The notes beneath the pieces are model-generated. The model was not told the DNA's origin. It ran no database searches and saw only the letters and a program-made list of their open reading frames with translations. The position numbers and the translations under genes were made by a program. DNA of 64,000 bases from Butyriboletus loyo. Lineage: Eukaryota > Basidiomycota > Agaricomycetes > Boletales > Boletaceae. The stretch covers positions 434,001 to 498,000 of the forward strand of contig JBBPSI010000001.1 of the NCBI GenBank assembly GCA_038093515.1. Reading direction: 5' to 3'. Position 1 is the first letter of the stretch. Each line of letters starts with the position of its first letter. This document shows, piece by piece, positions 55,430 to 64,000 of the stretch.

Positions 55430-57268
55430 ATGTCGCCACCCTTTCTTCGCCGGAGAGGCAACCTGACATGTTTCTTCTGCCTCTCACCGACGAGTCCCGC
55501 TCCAGTCGACCCTCCATCCTACCGCTGCCCCCATTGTGGCTGCTGGAACAGATATGATGCCAATGGAGAAATCATGTCTGATGAACCAGCCATGCACGAC
55601 GAAAAATTGAACGCACGCTCCTTTGCGAAACGTGGTTTGTTCCCTTTGCAGTCCTTTGCCTCTGTATCGCTCCTCATTTCCCTCCACAGCATTCCCGAAC
55701 AAGGACAGACTCCCATCCACGTACGGTAAAGGCCCATTCTGCCACACATGTCAAACGAACCAAATGCTCCTCGTCAACCTCCTTTCAAACTATCTGCCAC
55801 CTCCACAGGCAAGCTCCTATGCAGCAATCACATATGCCACTACGTCAGCTCAGACTGTTGTTTCACAGCATCCCGATTACGCCCAGCGCGTACAACAACT
55901 CCCTGCGTATCGTGAATCGTTGCACGTGCGGTACCCTCCTGTCTGTGTGAATTGTCTACCCGCAGTTGAAGACGCGATCGAGCAGAAGAACCAGATGGCT
56001 CGGACGAAAGCCCTGGGAGGCTGGCTCAAAGAAAGCAAGGGAAAGGAAAGACAACGGTTGATATCTGGCTCTGGAAAGGACCGCGAGAGACTGGGACTCC
56101 AACTTGCTATCTGGCGAGTAAGGGGTGCTTTGTGGTGGACCACCCTTTTGTGCGTACTTGTTACTCATGCAGCCGGTGGGTCCAATTGCTTTATACGTTG
56201 GATTCCGTTGATCTCGCCTCCCAGCGATTCGAGGTTGCGATTTTCCAGATTCGCTTGCTCGAGCCATCCCTGTACTCCCTACTTTCTGTCTTTTCTCTCT
56301 CTTTTATACAGCCTGGGACCCAACCTACTATCGCTTCCGGAAAGCAAGAGTGCAGGGACGTGATGTTCGCATCAAAGGAAAGACTCCCTACGTTGTAGGT
56401 TCCGTGTTATATAATTCATACGAGTCAAGTGACTTACGTTGCACAAGATCCTTCAGGCACTCTCCTGGTTCTCTAGATTCACCACATCTATTCTCCTCTC
56501 TCTGCCATGGCAGTCTTCGTCTTGGGACTATCTTCGTGTCGCTGCCTATCCATTGTCGTATCGTGTTAGCACATATTGTTCAGTATCACTCGTTGTCGAA
56601 TTATTGGTATGTTGCCCTTTCCACTGGTTCTTGCGCTATCATGCAAACGAAAATAGGTGTTCTTTGCGTCGTTCACCATTCTGCATCTACAGCGGCCTCC
56701 AATAATCCGCCTCATTGAGACGTCAACGAGGTCCTCTTCCGTGCGTGATGTTGCCGAATCACCAGCACATAGTGCACGTGCCTCTCCCATGCCCACAGCA
56801 CCAGTCAACGAACCAGACCTTCTCGCCTCCCTCACACTTTCCTCTAAACCTCTCATTTCCACTACCAACCCGATGTTTGGTCACCCCTCCTTAGTGTCTC
56901 CTACTCCTGCTCCAACCACTTCCCAAGCATCTCCAATCAAGGTTGACGAAAGTCCAGACGAAGATGCGATGGATTGGACTCCAACCAACCCATCTCCTGT
57001 CAAGGTCAAGCACGCTGTAGACGACGATGGAGCTTGGCTGCATCCCCAGCGATTTTTCCCTCCTGAACATCCTACGGGCCTCGAGAGCCTGTTCGCAAAC
57101 ACTAAGCTTGATGATGCGGACGTACATTCCGCCAAGCTAATCACTCCTGTACAAAGGGGCCTTTGGAGCGCGAAAGTGACTGGATGGTGGATAACCACGA
57201 TCACTATAATTTTGATACCTTTAGGTACCGTTGCTTACCACAAGTGGATGAAGGGATGGATACAATGA
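55430..57268 (+). CDS. IMA1: Inner nuclear membrane protein, Ima1/TMEM201 type
   Basis: Inner-nuclear-membrane protein linked to nucleus-cytoskeleton connections (S. pombe Ima1, human Samp1). The N-terminal Ima1 domain carries Cys pairs typical of a zinc-binding fold: TCFFCLS, YRCPHCGCWNRYDANGE, FCHTCQTNQML and VCVNCLPAVEDAI. Middle exons have membrane segments (ALWWTTLLCVLVTHAAG, FTTSILLSLPW-like) and a loop; the C-terminal exon is Ser/Pro-rich, with a final membrane span ITTITIILIPLGTVAYHKWM followed by KGWIQ. TGA 57266-57268. About 540 residues. The third intron (55809-55868) likely uses a GC donor and is 60 nt, in frame, without stop codons. Confidence 0.8.
55809..55868 (+). other. Probable GC-AG intron, in frame with no stop
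   Basis: Donor CAG|GCAAGC, acceptor TTTCACAG|CATCCC. Splicing gives PPPQHPDYAQRVQQLPAYRE, close to the expected Ima1 domain spacing. If retained it adds 20 residues and stays open, so it may be alternatively spliced. Confidence 0.5.
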
Positions 57269-57591
57269 TTGATACACATCCATATCACAGCGCCACTGGC
57301 ACCATGGACGGTAAATGACACTACACGAGTATCTTTACTGTGTCTAGGGATGAGTGTCGATCAAAGCAACCAAACAATATCTACGTGTGGGGGTAATTAT
57401 ATGGAAACACGGGTATGAACGCATCAAATCAACGATGCGTTGACTGAGACAAAAGATGAAAATATGAACAAAAGCATCGAATTGCATCGTCCAGCAAGCA
57501 GTTATAATTGTTTTATATCCAAGGGCCGAACCGACCACTCAACTATGGATACCAATAACCATGGACCTTGAGCACATAACCTCTGCCGAGA
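57269..57591. other. Convergent intergenic region
   Basis: 323 bp between IMA1 and the mucin-like gene. No coding frame with support and no RNA gene recognised; presumed 3' UTRs. Confidence 0.6.
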
Positions 57592-58677
57592 TTAATATCC
57601 ACTGTACCCATGGTGAAGAGGAACTCCGTATTGATCATACTGGATAGGCCTATTGATGCTAGGTGCCCGCCCGAGAGGCTCTTGCATGATTGGTTGCGGA
57701 CTGAGGCCACGAGCGAGGTCTGCGTACCCACCAACTGGGGCGAGATGTGCTGGACCAGCAGTAAAGTCATGATCGGGGATAGGGTTGAGTGCCGAAGTAC
57801 CGTGGCCGCTAATGGGCCCTTGCATTTGATCGTCGGAAAGACCGTGGCCGGAGCCCGAGTGGAACGAAGATGCACGAGACAATGGGCGATGCTGGTCGGG
57901 GAAGCCAGCGTCTTCATTGCTTCTGCCAGGCTGCCAGTCGATGGGCTGCATGCGACCCTCGAAATCAGATGAGGGTCTGAACTTCCACTTCCGAATGATG
58001 GTCCACACAATGACCGCGGCTCCAACAGACGCGGCAATGACGATGAGAACGGTCATCGCCGCATGTGACATGCCTGAGGAAGACGAGGTTGAGCTAGTTT
58101 GCGTTGCTGTTGGCGCACTGCTGGTTGTCAGGTACAAAATGGACCGATTTGGAGTCGACGCAAGGGTTTCGCTTGCTTGGGCTGATGTCTGGGGAGTGCT
58201 GGATGAATGGCTTGAGTCGGAGGGCACAGTGGTGGGCACGGTGGATGAAGTGGTACCCGACTGAGTAGGCAAAAGCCCGCCAACCACAGAACCCAACAAA
58301 CCACTTCCACTAGTTGTGGACGGGCTCTACGAGATCATTTCTTCAGTAAGCTAGATGTCATAGGTCTTAGGAGTCGAGCTCACCGCAGACGCAGGAGTAG
58401 ACGCAACCGTCTGGACCGATACCGAGTTCGCGCGCGTCGTTTGGGCCACAGTTGAAGTAGCTTGAGTGGGCTGAGCAGCGGGTGAAGTTGAGGATGTTTG
58501 CTGGCCCTGCACCGAGGGCTGACTACCCAAGATATCGACAGGTGTCCGTTTCTTCAGCAGACGATTGAGGTCGGCATGGTCACGGCGGTGGGAGCCAAAG
58601 GTGTTGGCGTTTGGAGAGGCGGCGACGGCCAAAGCAAGGGAAAGATAGAGAAGGAGAGTAAATTTGAACATTGCCAT
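57592..58677 (-). CDS. Ser/Thr-rich type I membrane glycoprotein
   Basis: Two exons. Start 58677 (MAMFKFTLLLYLSLALAVAA) is a clear signal peptide, chosen over an upstream methionine because it begins the hydrophobic core. A basic dibasic-like site LLKKR follows, then a long Ser/Thr/Ala/Gln-rich segment (GSQPSVQGQQTSSTSPAAQP) suited to O-mannosylation. Exon 2 continues Ser/Thr-rich, then one membrane span (AAMTVLIVIAASVGAAVIVW) followed by a basic stop-transfer (IRKWKF) and a cytosolic tail of about 130 residues with DWQPGRSNED and an ending YDQYGVPLHHGYSGY. Architecture recalls Mid2/Wsc-type cell-wall sensors, but no WSC or other named domain is visible. The kex-like KKR may give a processed ectodomain. 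Confidence 0.75.
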
Positions 58678-59042
58678 CTGGGAACGGCTTTTGGTCCGAT
58701 TGTTGAGACGACAGAAGCCGTAGTCTGTGAGCCGAGAAGAACGGCAAGATGAAGCGTTGCTGCGAAAACCGGGAGTGTTGAAGGAGCGTAGCCAAGGCCC
58801 AACGTGAAGGAGCGACTGTTGAAAGTACAGGGACAAGGAGAGATTTGGTGTGTCAACCGCCAGCTGCCCAGGGAACCGCCAATTATTTCCTAATCCGTCT
58901 GAACCCAACTGACAACTTCAATTGATCTTATCGACTAATAAGCTACCAAAGTCTCTGCAAGAAATAAGTATGACATGTCCAAATATCCAGCTATTGAAAT
59001 GTCAAACGGCACTTCCAAAAAAGCTAGAAACCGAAAATTACA
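58678..59042. other. Promoter region of the mucin-like gene
   Basis: 365 bp between two minus-strand genes. Contains no supported gene; it should hold the 5' region of the mucin-like gene and the 3' flank of the lyase. An open frame runs through part of it in phase with the signal peptide, but codon content is unlike a gene. Confidence 0.5.
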
Positions 59043-61528
59043 CTAAGGGTGGCTCGTCAACGACCACTGACTGAGTGGAACACTGCTCGGCTGCACATAG
59101 GACGAGCTCGACACACCCGACCACTGGGGAGTTATCAGAATCTCCAGTGTATATTGATCAGCGGACAACTCGATCACAAGCACCGTCACACCCGGGTTAG
59201 GCTGATCAGGCCAGCCAGGCGGGGTGGGAGGGTCAGTGGACAACCGCACGGCCGCCATGGTGGAAAACTGAGCCCCGGATGGAGGATTCAATAGCGCGAC
59301 CTCCACAGCGTTGGAGTCGATAGTCAACGTAGCAGTTTGGTTGTTGTTGCCAAGTGTGACAGTAGCGTTGGTGTGCGCTCGCCACGCGACAGATTGCGAT
59401 GCGGTAATCTCGTCCTGGATGAGCGTTTGCTTGCGGCCGTTTATCAGACGAACTCCGCGCTTAAAAGACGACCTGCACGCATGTCATAACCCTTGGATCG
59501 ATAATGGTGATAATGGACTTACACATTGAAATATGCACTAGTCAAGTCGGTGACGAAGTACGCCGTCGAGTCGCTAGGTGCATTGAAGACAGTGCTGGAG
59601 CCCTGAACAGTCCCCGAGGAATCAAAGTTGGCAGTTGGCGCAGCCAACACGTCTTGGTTGGCCCCGCCAACGAGGATCGTATTCTGGCCTTCCGTCCGCT
59701 TGCGATAATATAGCCACCTTTCGCTACCCTGCGTGTCATTACTGAAATAGCCCTCAGCAATATAATTGCCATCACCGAGTTCTCCAAACCAACGGCTTCC
59801 CAAGGCATCAAACACGAAATCACCACAATCTAGGTCGTTGTGGGTCTGATGGCCCTGAAGCGTCCCAGCCTTCATCGCGACAAACAGTGCGTTTTCGTCT
59901 GTCCAGGACGACCGCATTGAAGCCCACTGATCGGTGCTGTTGCTGAAGAAATGATCGAGAGCGAGACCATCCCAAAATGCCCCAGAAACCGTGGGGTTAT
60001 ACCAGAACATGCTCCATGGATCTGCAGCATCTGCCTGATCACGCTGGAAGAGCTGGTATTGAGGCATGTTAAATTGGTCACCATAGAAGAACATCAGGTT
60101 AGCGGTTGCTGTGTACTTGTTTGGGCCAGTGTCGCCGTAGTTGAACAAAGAACCAGGGCCGGTGGCGTACATGTGGAAAAGCCCCGAGAGCTTTATGCCG
60201 GGGTTTACGTCAAGAAGGTTGTATGCGGAACCAGTAGCAGATTGGAGCGAGGATGCCAATTCAGCGTGTCCTGTTGAACCAAAGTACCAATAATCGTTGG
60301 TTTCCGACCAAGTACCATCGTTGCTAGGTGCGAGGGCGCAATTCTGGATAGAATTTGTAACCGTCATACTGAGGAGCTGTTGGGCAATGCCAGTGGTATC
60401 GTCTCCGAGGATGGCTAGTGAACCCATAGTGAGGCCGTTGTTACAAACGCAGTTCCAGTTACCATCCGTGTTGTTCCGCCACCAACCATAGTATAACGGA
60501 TCGTTGGCATCGTCGTACGCAATAACACCAATGCTAAGGCCGTATTCGATCATAGTGAAGCGGATGCTTTCGAGCTGGACCGACGTCCACTGATCATATA
60601 ACCAGTCGTACGCAATGCCGTAGGCTGCTGTTAATTCCGCAGTGTCAAGGAAATGGGAGGGGTTCCATCTGGTGCTATTATTAGGTCCCCAACCATCTGT
60701 CAGGTTCCCAGCGGCGTTCTGGGGTATGTGTGAGATAGTGAAAATCAGACATCGGACGACGGCAGACCTGGAGCTCGGTCCAAACCCTGTCAAGCCATTT
60801 CGTATCATTGGTCATCCGATAGACGTATGAGAACGCCTTGACGCGTTGCTTGACCTGTCGAGCGGGGTCCAAGATACCATTGCCGCTGTCCATGACATAT
60901 GGAACGGGAGGCAAGCTCATATATTGCGAGGCATTTAAGAAGATGGTTTCGTTCCAGGACGAAAGGTATGGGTCGTTTTTGATTAAATTAGGGAGAGCCC
61001 GCCACTTGTAGGAAGGTGCGATGAGACGAGGGCGATCGGAGCGTACTTGAGTCGGGCTAGGGCTGGAAGGTTGGAAGGGATCTTGAGGCCAGGCAAGGTT
61101 CGCATCCGAAGTGGAGATGAATGTAGGCGTGGTGAAGGCTGCGGTATTGGTCTATTTGGAATGGTCATTAACGGTTAATACCAACAGGCAAAAAAAAGAG
61201 GGACACGAACGGTAGCAGGGTAAAGCGGGAGCATGTAAAGACTATCAGTGCCGGTTGGATATATGCCAATAGCATTCTTGGCCTGGATGGCGGAGGTGGC
61301 AGCGCTGCTGGTCGAAGAGTTTTTGCTGACGCGGGAGCCAAGAACGCCACCGAGGATGGCCCCCACAATTACAATGATAGCGATGGGGACACCAAACTTG
61401 ATCCAGTTGCTGACCTTTTTCTTCGGAGGTCGTGGCGGAGTGATATAACCAGAGGATGCGTTGTAGTAGGGGTCACCAGAACCGAACGGGGTGGCTCTGT
61501 TGTTGACTGAGGAGTAATTGGTAGCCAT
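59043..61528 (-). CDS. Type II membrane heparinase II/III-like polysaccharide lyase
   Basis: Start 61528 (MATNYSSVNNRATPFGSGDP), a Pro/Lys-rich cytosolic tail, then a membrane anchor WIKFGVPIAIIVIVGAILGG. The ectodomain begins after a short intron (AAFTTPTFISTSDANLAWPQ), with an N-terminal alpha-toroid (LTAAYGIAYDWLYDQWTSVQ; DGTWSETNDYWYFGSTGHAE) and many N-x-S/T sequons. The C-terminal beta domain has the lyase hallmark TLQGHQTHNDLDCGDFVFDA, then LGSRWFGELGDGNYIAEG and SERWLYYRKRTEGQNTILVG; the conserved His in HNDLD is present. The last exon gives SFKRGVRLINGRKQTLIQDE and ends PLSQWSLTSHP with stop at 59043. About 760 residues. Substrate unknown; a cell-wall or matrix polyuronide/glycan is inferred. 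Confidence 0.83.
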
Positions 61529-62023
61529 TCTGGATGGCGGGCCTGGTGCGGCCTGAAGAGAAGTAAAGGAGGGACGAGGATGGGACGAAAAGAAAGACTG
61601 AGACCAGTGAGACAACGGTTGGAGAGGAGGGAAAGCCTCACGCTAAATTAGCTTGCAACCAGGTTCACACGTGCCCAAATAAGAAGATGATCTGAAACGA
61701 ACCCTTCACAGGCTGGCACTGGCAAAACATGACAATCTCCGTATGTTTTTTGATATCTTGTGTGGTCGATTCATAAGTACGATCCTTCGGATCTGGGCCC
61801 ATTCTCAATCATGTTGAGGGAGTTTGTGATTCCTTACCCCATCCCCTGGACTTTTCAAGTCTATAATGAGAACGTGGTGTTCTACTAAATAAGTCTGCCT
61901 TGTGACGAGACACCCCTGGCCGATGGCCGCACATCCTTGACTGGAAGATCATGTTGGTGACCCAGCGGCCCAACACTCAGTCTACATCTGACGAGAGCAA
62001 CATTAACTTCATAGGTCTGCACA
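61529..62023. promoter_or_regulatory. Divergent promoter region, lyase and TatD
   Basis: About 495 bp between the start codons of the heparinase-like gene (-) and the TatD gene (+), the longest gap in this half of the window. No convincing coding frame; I could not place a TATA box securely. The real TatD first exon may lie within its right part, since the start at 62024 is tentative. Confidence 0.5.
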
Positions 62024-63439
62024 ATGCCACTCGTCGAATCTCGACCATTCACGATTCATTCATCATAGACATCGGAGGTATCAATAGAATCTGCAGAGCA
62101 GCACCCAGATGAACTAACAGCCTTTACTGATCTCGTTTCCAGTAAATCTTACCGATCCCGTTTTTCAAGGCATCTATCACGGCAAGAGAAAGCATGAAGG
62201 CATGTCCATTAAATTCAATGCCATTGCCAGTCATCTCAGAATAGGAATAATACTGAGGCTGACATTTAAAGACGATCTTGACGTGATGCTAGAGCGATCC
62301 TACCTTGCTGGTGTCAAGTCGATGATCATCACAGGGGGTAGCTTGCATGAGTCCGAGCTTGCGTTGAACCTTGCCCACCAAAAAGGTCGGTGCTCAGTCT
62401 GTCTCTTTTGTTTGGTGTCATCCCTTTCTCGTGCCCCGCTCGGAAACAGGGCTCTATGCAACCGTGGGATGTCATCCAACACGTTCGAAGGAGTTTGATC
62501 AGCATCCTGGAGGCCCGGACGCTTATCTGCTTGCATTGGACAAGCTCATCGGCGGCAATCTGCGGCCAAGTGGGAGAGTAGTTGCAATTGGGGAATGTGG
62601 TTTAGGTGGCTACTCCATATTCCCCTAGTGATGTACAGAAGTGACTGGTTTACTGCAGATTATGATCGAACCCATTTTGCATCCAAGGAAGAGCAGCAAA
62701 GGCATTTTCGTGAGTATGAAGTGCTAATGTGAAGAATCGTCCAAGGTATAATATCATTACCCTGCACACCCGGCAGGTGCACAGCTCGTACTAGCCAAGA
62801 AATATCACATTCCTCTATTTCTCCATTCTCGGGCTGCCCATATTGATCTGGTCAAGATTCTCAAAGAGGAGGGGTTCGGTGAAGATGGAGGAAGACGTGT
62901 TGGTGCAAAAGGTGGTGTTGTGCATAGCTTCACTGGAAGTGGCGAAGAGGCTGCAGAACTTGTGAGTACCCTTCGCGCATCGACAAATTTGTCAATGTTA
63001 AAATAGTAAAGATTCGCATGGGATTTTACATCGGTGTAAACGGGTGTTCCATGAAGACTGAACAAAATCTCGAGACATTGAAGACCATTCGGCTAGATAG
63101 ACTCTTACTCGAGACTGGTGAGCCAAGCTGAATACTGTTAGATAGTGCAGAAACGGGACTGTTGTAGATGCGCCATGGTGTTCCATGACAAGTACACATG
63201 CCTCGAAAGGACATCTGGACGCTTTGCCAGCTTCGCTGCGCTCCAATTATTTTCCTGCGGCGGTTCGGCCAGACTCGTTCGCCCCCGGCAAAGCGGTCAA
63301 GGGCCGGAATGAGCCATCATCGATCGGAGGGGTCGGATGGGTAGTGTACAGGTCGAAGGACACCATACCGTTTGAGAGGATAGCGGAAATGGCGTACCAG
63401 AATACTGTACAGCTCTTCTCTCTCCACGAGCTTGCTTAA
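62024..63439 (+). CDS. TatD-family DNase
   Basis: Metal-dependent nuclease of the TatD/amidohydrolase fold (eukaryotic TATDN1, yeast Tat-D). Family blocks after splicing: DIG + VNLTDPVFQGIYHGKRKHE; DDLDVMLERSYLAGVKSMII; LYATVGCHPTRSKEF; VVAIGECGL + DYDRTHFASKEEQQ; FRAQLVLAKKYHIPLFLHSR; GGVVHSFTGSGEEAAEL; FYIGVNGCSMKTEQNLET; RLLLETDAPWCSM. Metal ligands are visible in HCHP-like GCHPTR, the ECGLDYDR glutamate, LFLHSR, VHSFTG and ETDAPW. Ends QLFSLHELA with TAA 63437-63439; about 350 residues. The first exon is uncertain: the segment FIIDIG lies just before 62070, but no clean in-frame ATG was found, so the start 62024 is provisional. Confidence 0.78.
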
Positions 63440-63496
63440 TAGTTACGTATACCACCGCCCAAACTTTGAAAGCAAACCTCAACGTGTACAATTAAC

Positions 63497-64000
63497 ATGT
63501 CAAATCTGACACTCGACGGTTCCACCCTCTATGGCGTCTTCTCCGTTGTCGGACTTGGCTGGTATGTCGTTCTGTGGTCCATTGGTTTACTAGGATGCCG
63601 GATAGGGTGAGCCAGTCTTTACTCGAGAAAGTAGCAGTTTGATGTTGACCGGGTTGTAGTCGTACACGATATCGTCTCCGTCCTCGTTCTCCTCTCGCAA
63701 CGTCCCCGAACGCACCAGGCGTCTCGATTCTACGACCTCTCAAAGGCTTGGATACCAACTTGTACGAGAACTTGGAGTCCACATTTGTTCAGGAATACCC
63801 GAATTTCGAAATCTTGCTCTCCGTTGCCGATGAAGACGACCAGGCCCTGACGGTGGTCAGGGAGCTGATGGCCCAATACCCTCAAGTGAATGCAAAGATC
63901 GTCGTCGGTGCGCATGTCGCATCCACATGTCACACCTTTCACAAACTCACGTATTCCGTTGACAGGCGAGGAGATTGTCGGCGTTAATCCAAAAGTGAAC
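63497..64000 (+). CDS. Ceramide glucosyltransferase (GT21), 3' end beyond window
   Basis: N-terminal part of glucosylceramide synthase: UDP-glucose + ceramide to glucosylceramide, in Golgi/ER membranes. Start 63497: MSNLTLDGSTLYGVFSVVGL with a membrane-span start, then an intron and VVHDIVSVLVLLS-type second span region. The catalytic-domain start is recognisable: LKGLDTNLYENLESTFVQEY, FEILLSVADEDDQALTVVRE, LMAQYPQVNAKIVVG, then after an intron EEIVGVNPKVN at the right edge, matching the GT21 pattern (G-V-N-P-K-x-N). The later catalytic motifs lie outside the window. It begins only 57 bp after the TatD stop on the same strand. Confidence 0.85.

Noticed and set aside
1..64000. tRNA, rRNA, transposon, CRISPR or prophage-like elements
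   Set aside because: No tRNA-like arms, terminal repeats, reverse transcriptase, transposase or repeat-spacer pattern was found by eye on either strand; a dedicated scan could still reveal short tRNA or degraded elements.

Overview
This 64 kb window is intron-rich, gene-dense eukaryotic nuclear DNA, most likely from a basidiomycete fungus (Agaricomycotina). The reasons are many GT..AG introns of about 45-65 nt per gene, intergenic gaps often under 120 bp, a fungal gene set (SKN1/KRE6-type glucan synthesis protein, IMA1, Arg2-type N-acetylglutamate synthase, YHM2, TRS85, RAV1), and families I associate with basidiomycetes (F-box proteins, type II membrane heparinase-like lyase, an orphan family at 41.8-43.7 kb). 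I recognise 32 loci: 28 look like intact complete genes, two are cut by the window edges (VPS18 on the left, ceramide glucosyltransferase on the right), and two look broken. I saw no tRNA, rRNA, transposon or CRISPR array.

Layout. 0-10.4 kb: VPS18 (-, partial), a SHB17-type sugar bisphosphatase, a long coiled-coil protein, the YHM2 citrate/oxoglutarate carrier and an Mpv17/PMP22 protein (all +). 10.5-21.3 kb: a minus-strand run of TRS85/TRAPPC8, a WW protein, a C2H2 protein, an LCCL membrane protein and two small conserved proteins. 21.3-24 kb: seipin (+) and a broken short-chain dehydrogenase. 24-32.3 kb: an SH3BGR/thioredoxin-fold protein (-), low-molecular-weight tyrosine phosphatase (+), methylmalonate-semialdehyde dehydrogenase (-), a Myb-like nuclear protein (+) and Rab GDI (+). 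32.4-43.7 kb: RAV1 (-), a fasciclin membrane protein (+), a carnitine/acylcarnitine-type carrier (+) and a broken orphan gene (+). 43.8-51.2 kb: N-acetylglutamate synthase (-), F-box protein (-), UBE2O-type E2/E3 (+). 51.5-64 kb: SKN1/KRE6 (-), SNAPC1-like protein (-), IMA1 (+), a mucin-like membrane protein (-), heparinase-like lyase (-), TatD nuclease (+) and ceramide glucosyltransferase (+).

Together these are mostly housekeeping genes. Endomembrane and Rab biology is well represented (VPS18 of HOPS/CORVET, TRS85 of TRAPPIII, Rab GDI, RAV1 of RAVE). There is also mitochondrial transport and metabolism (YHM2, acylcarnitine-type carrier, MMSDH, NAGS), lipid biology (seipin, glucosylceramide synthase) and cell-wall/surface proteins (SKN1, FAS1, mucin-like, heparinase-like). 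I see no dedicated gene cluster or defence system.

The more unusual signals are structural: (1) a 197-nt last intron in the coiled-coil gene whose retention would add a membrane-anchor-like tail; (2) seipin and its divergent neighbour whose start codons overlap in one CATG; (3) three or four probable GC-AG introns; (4) a mitochondrial carrier whose first coding exon is only the ATG; (5) two loci with several frame breaks amid intact neighbours; and (6) many head-to-head gene pairs on promoters of 63-120 bp. Exon boundaries were deduced by eye from reading frames and splice signals; 5' ends are the least certain part.
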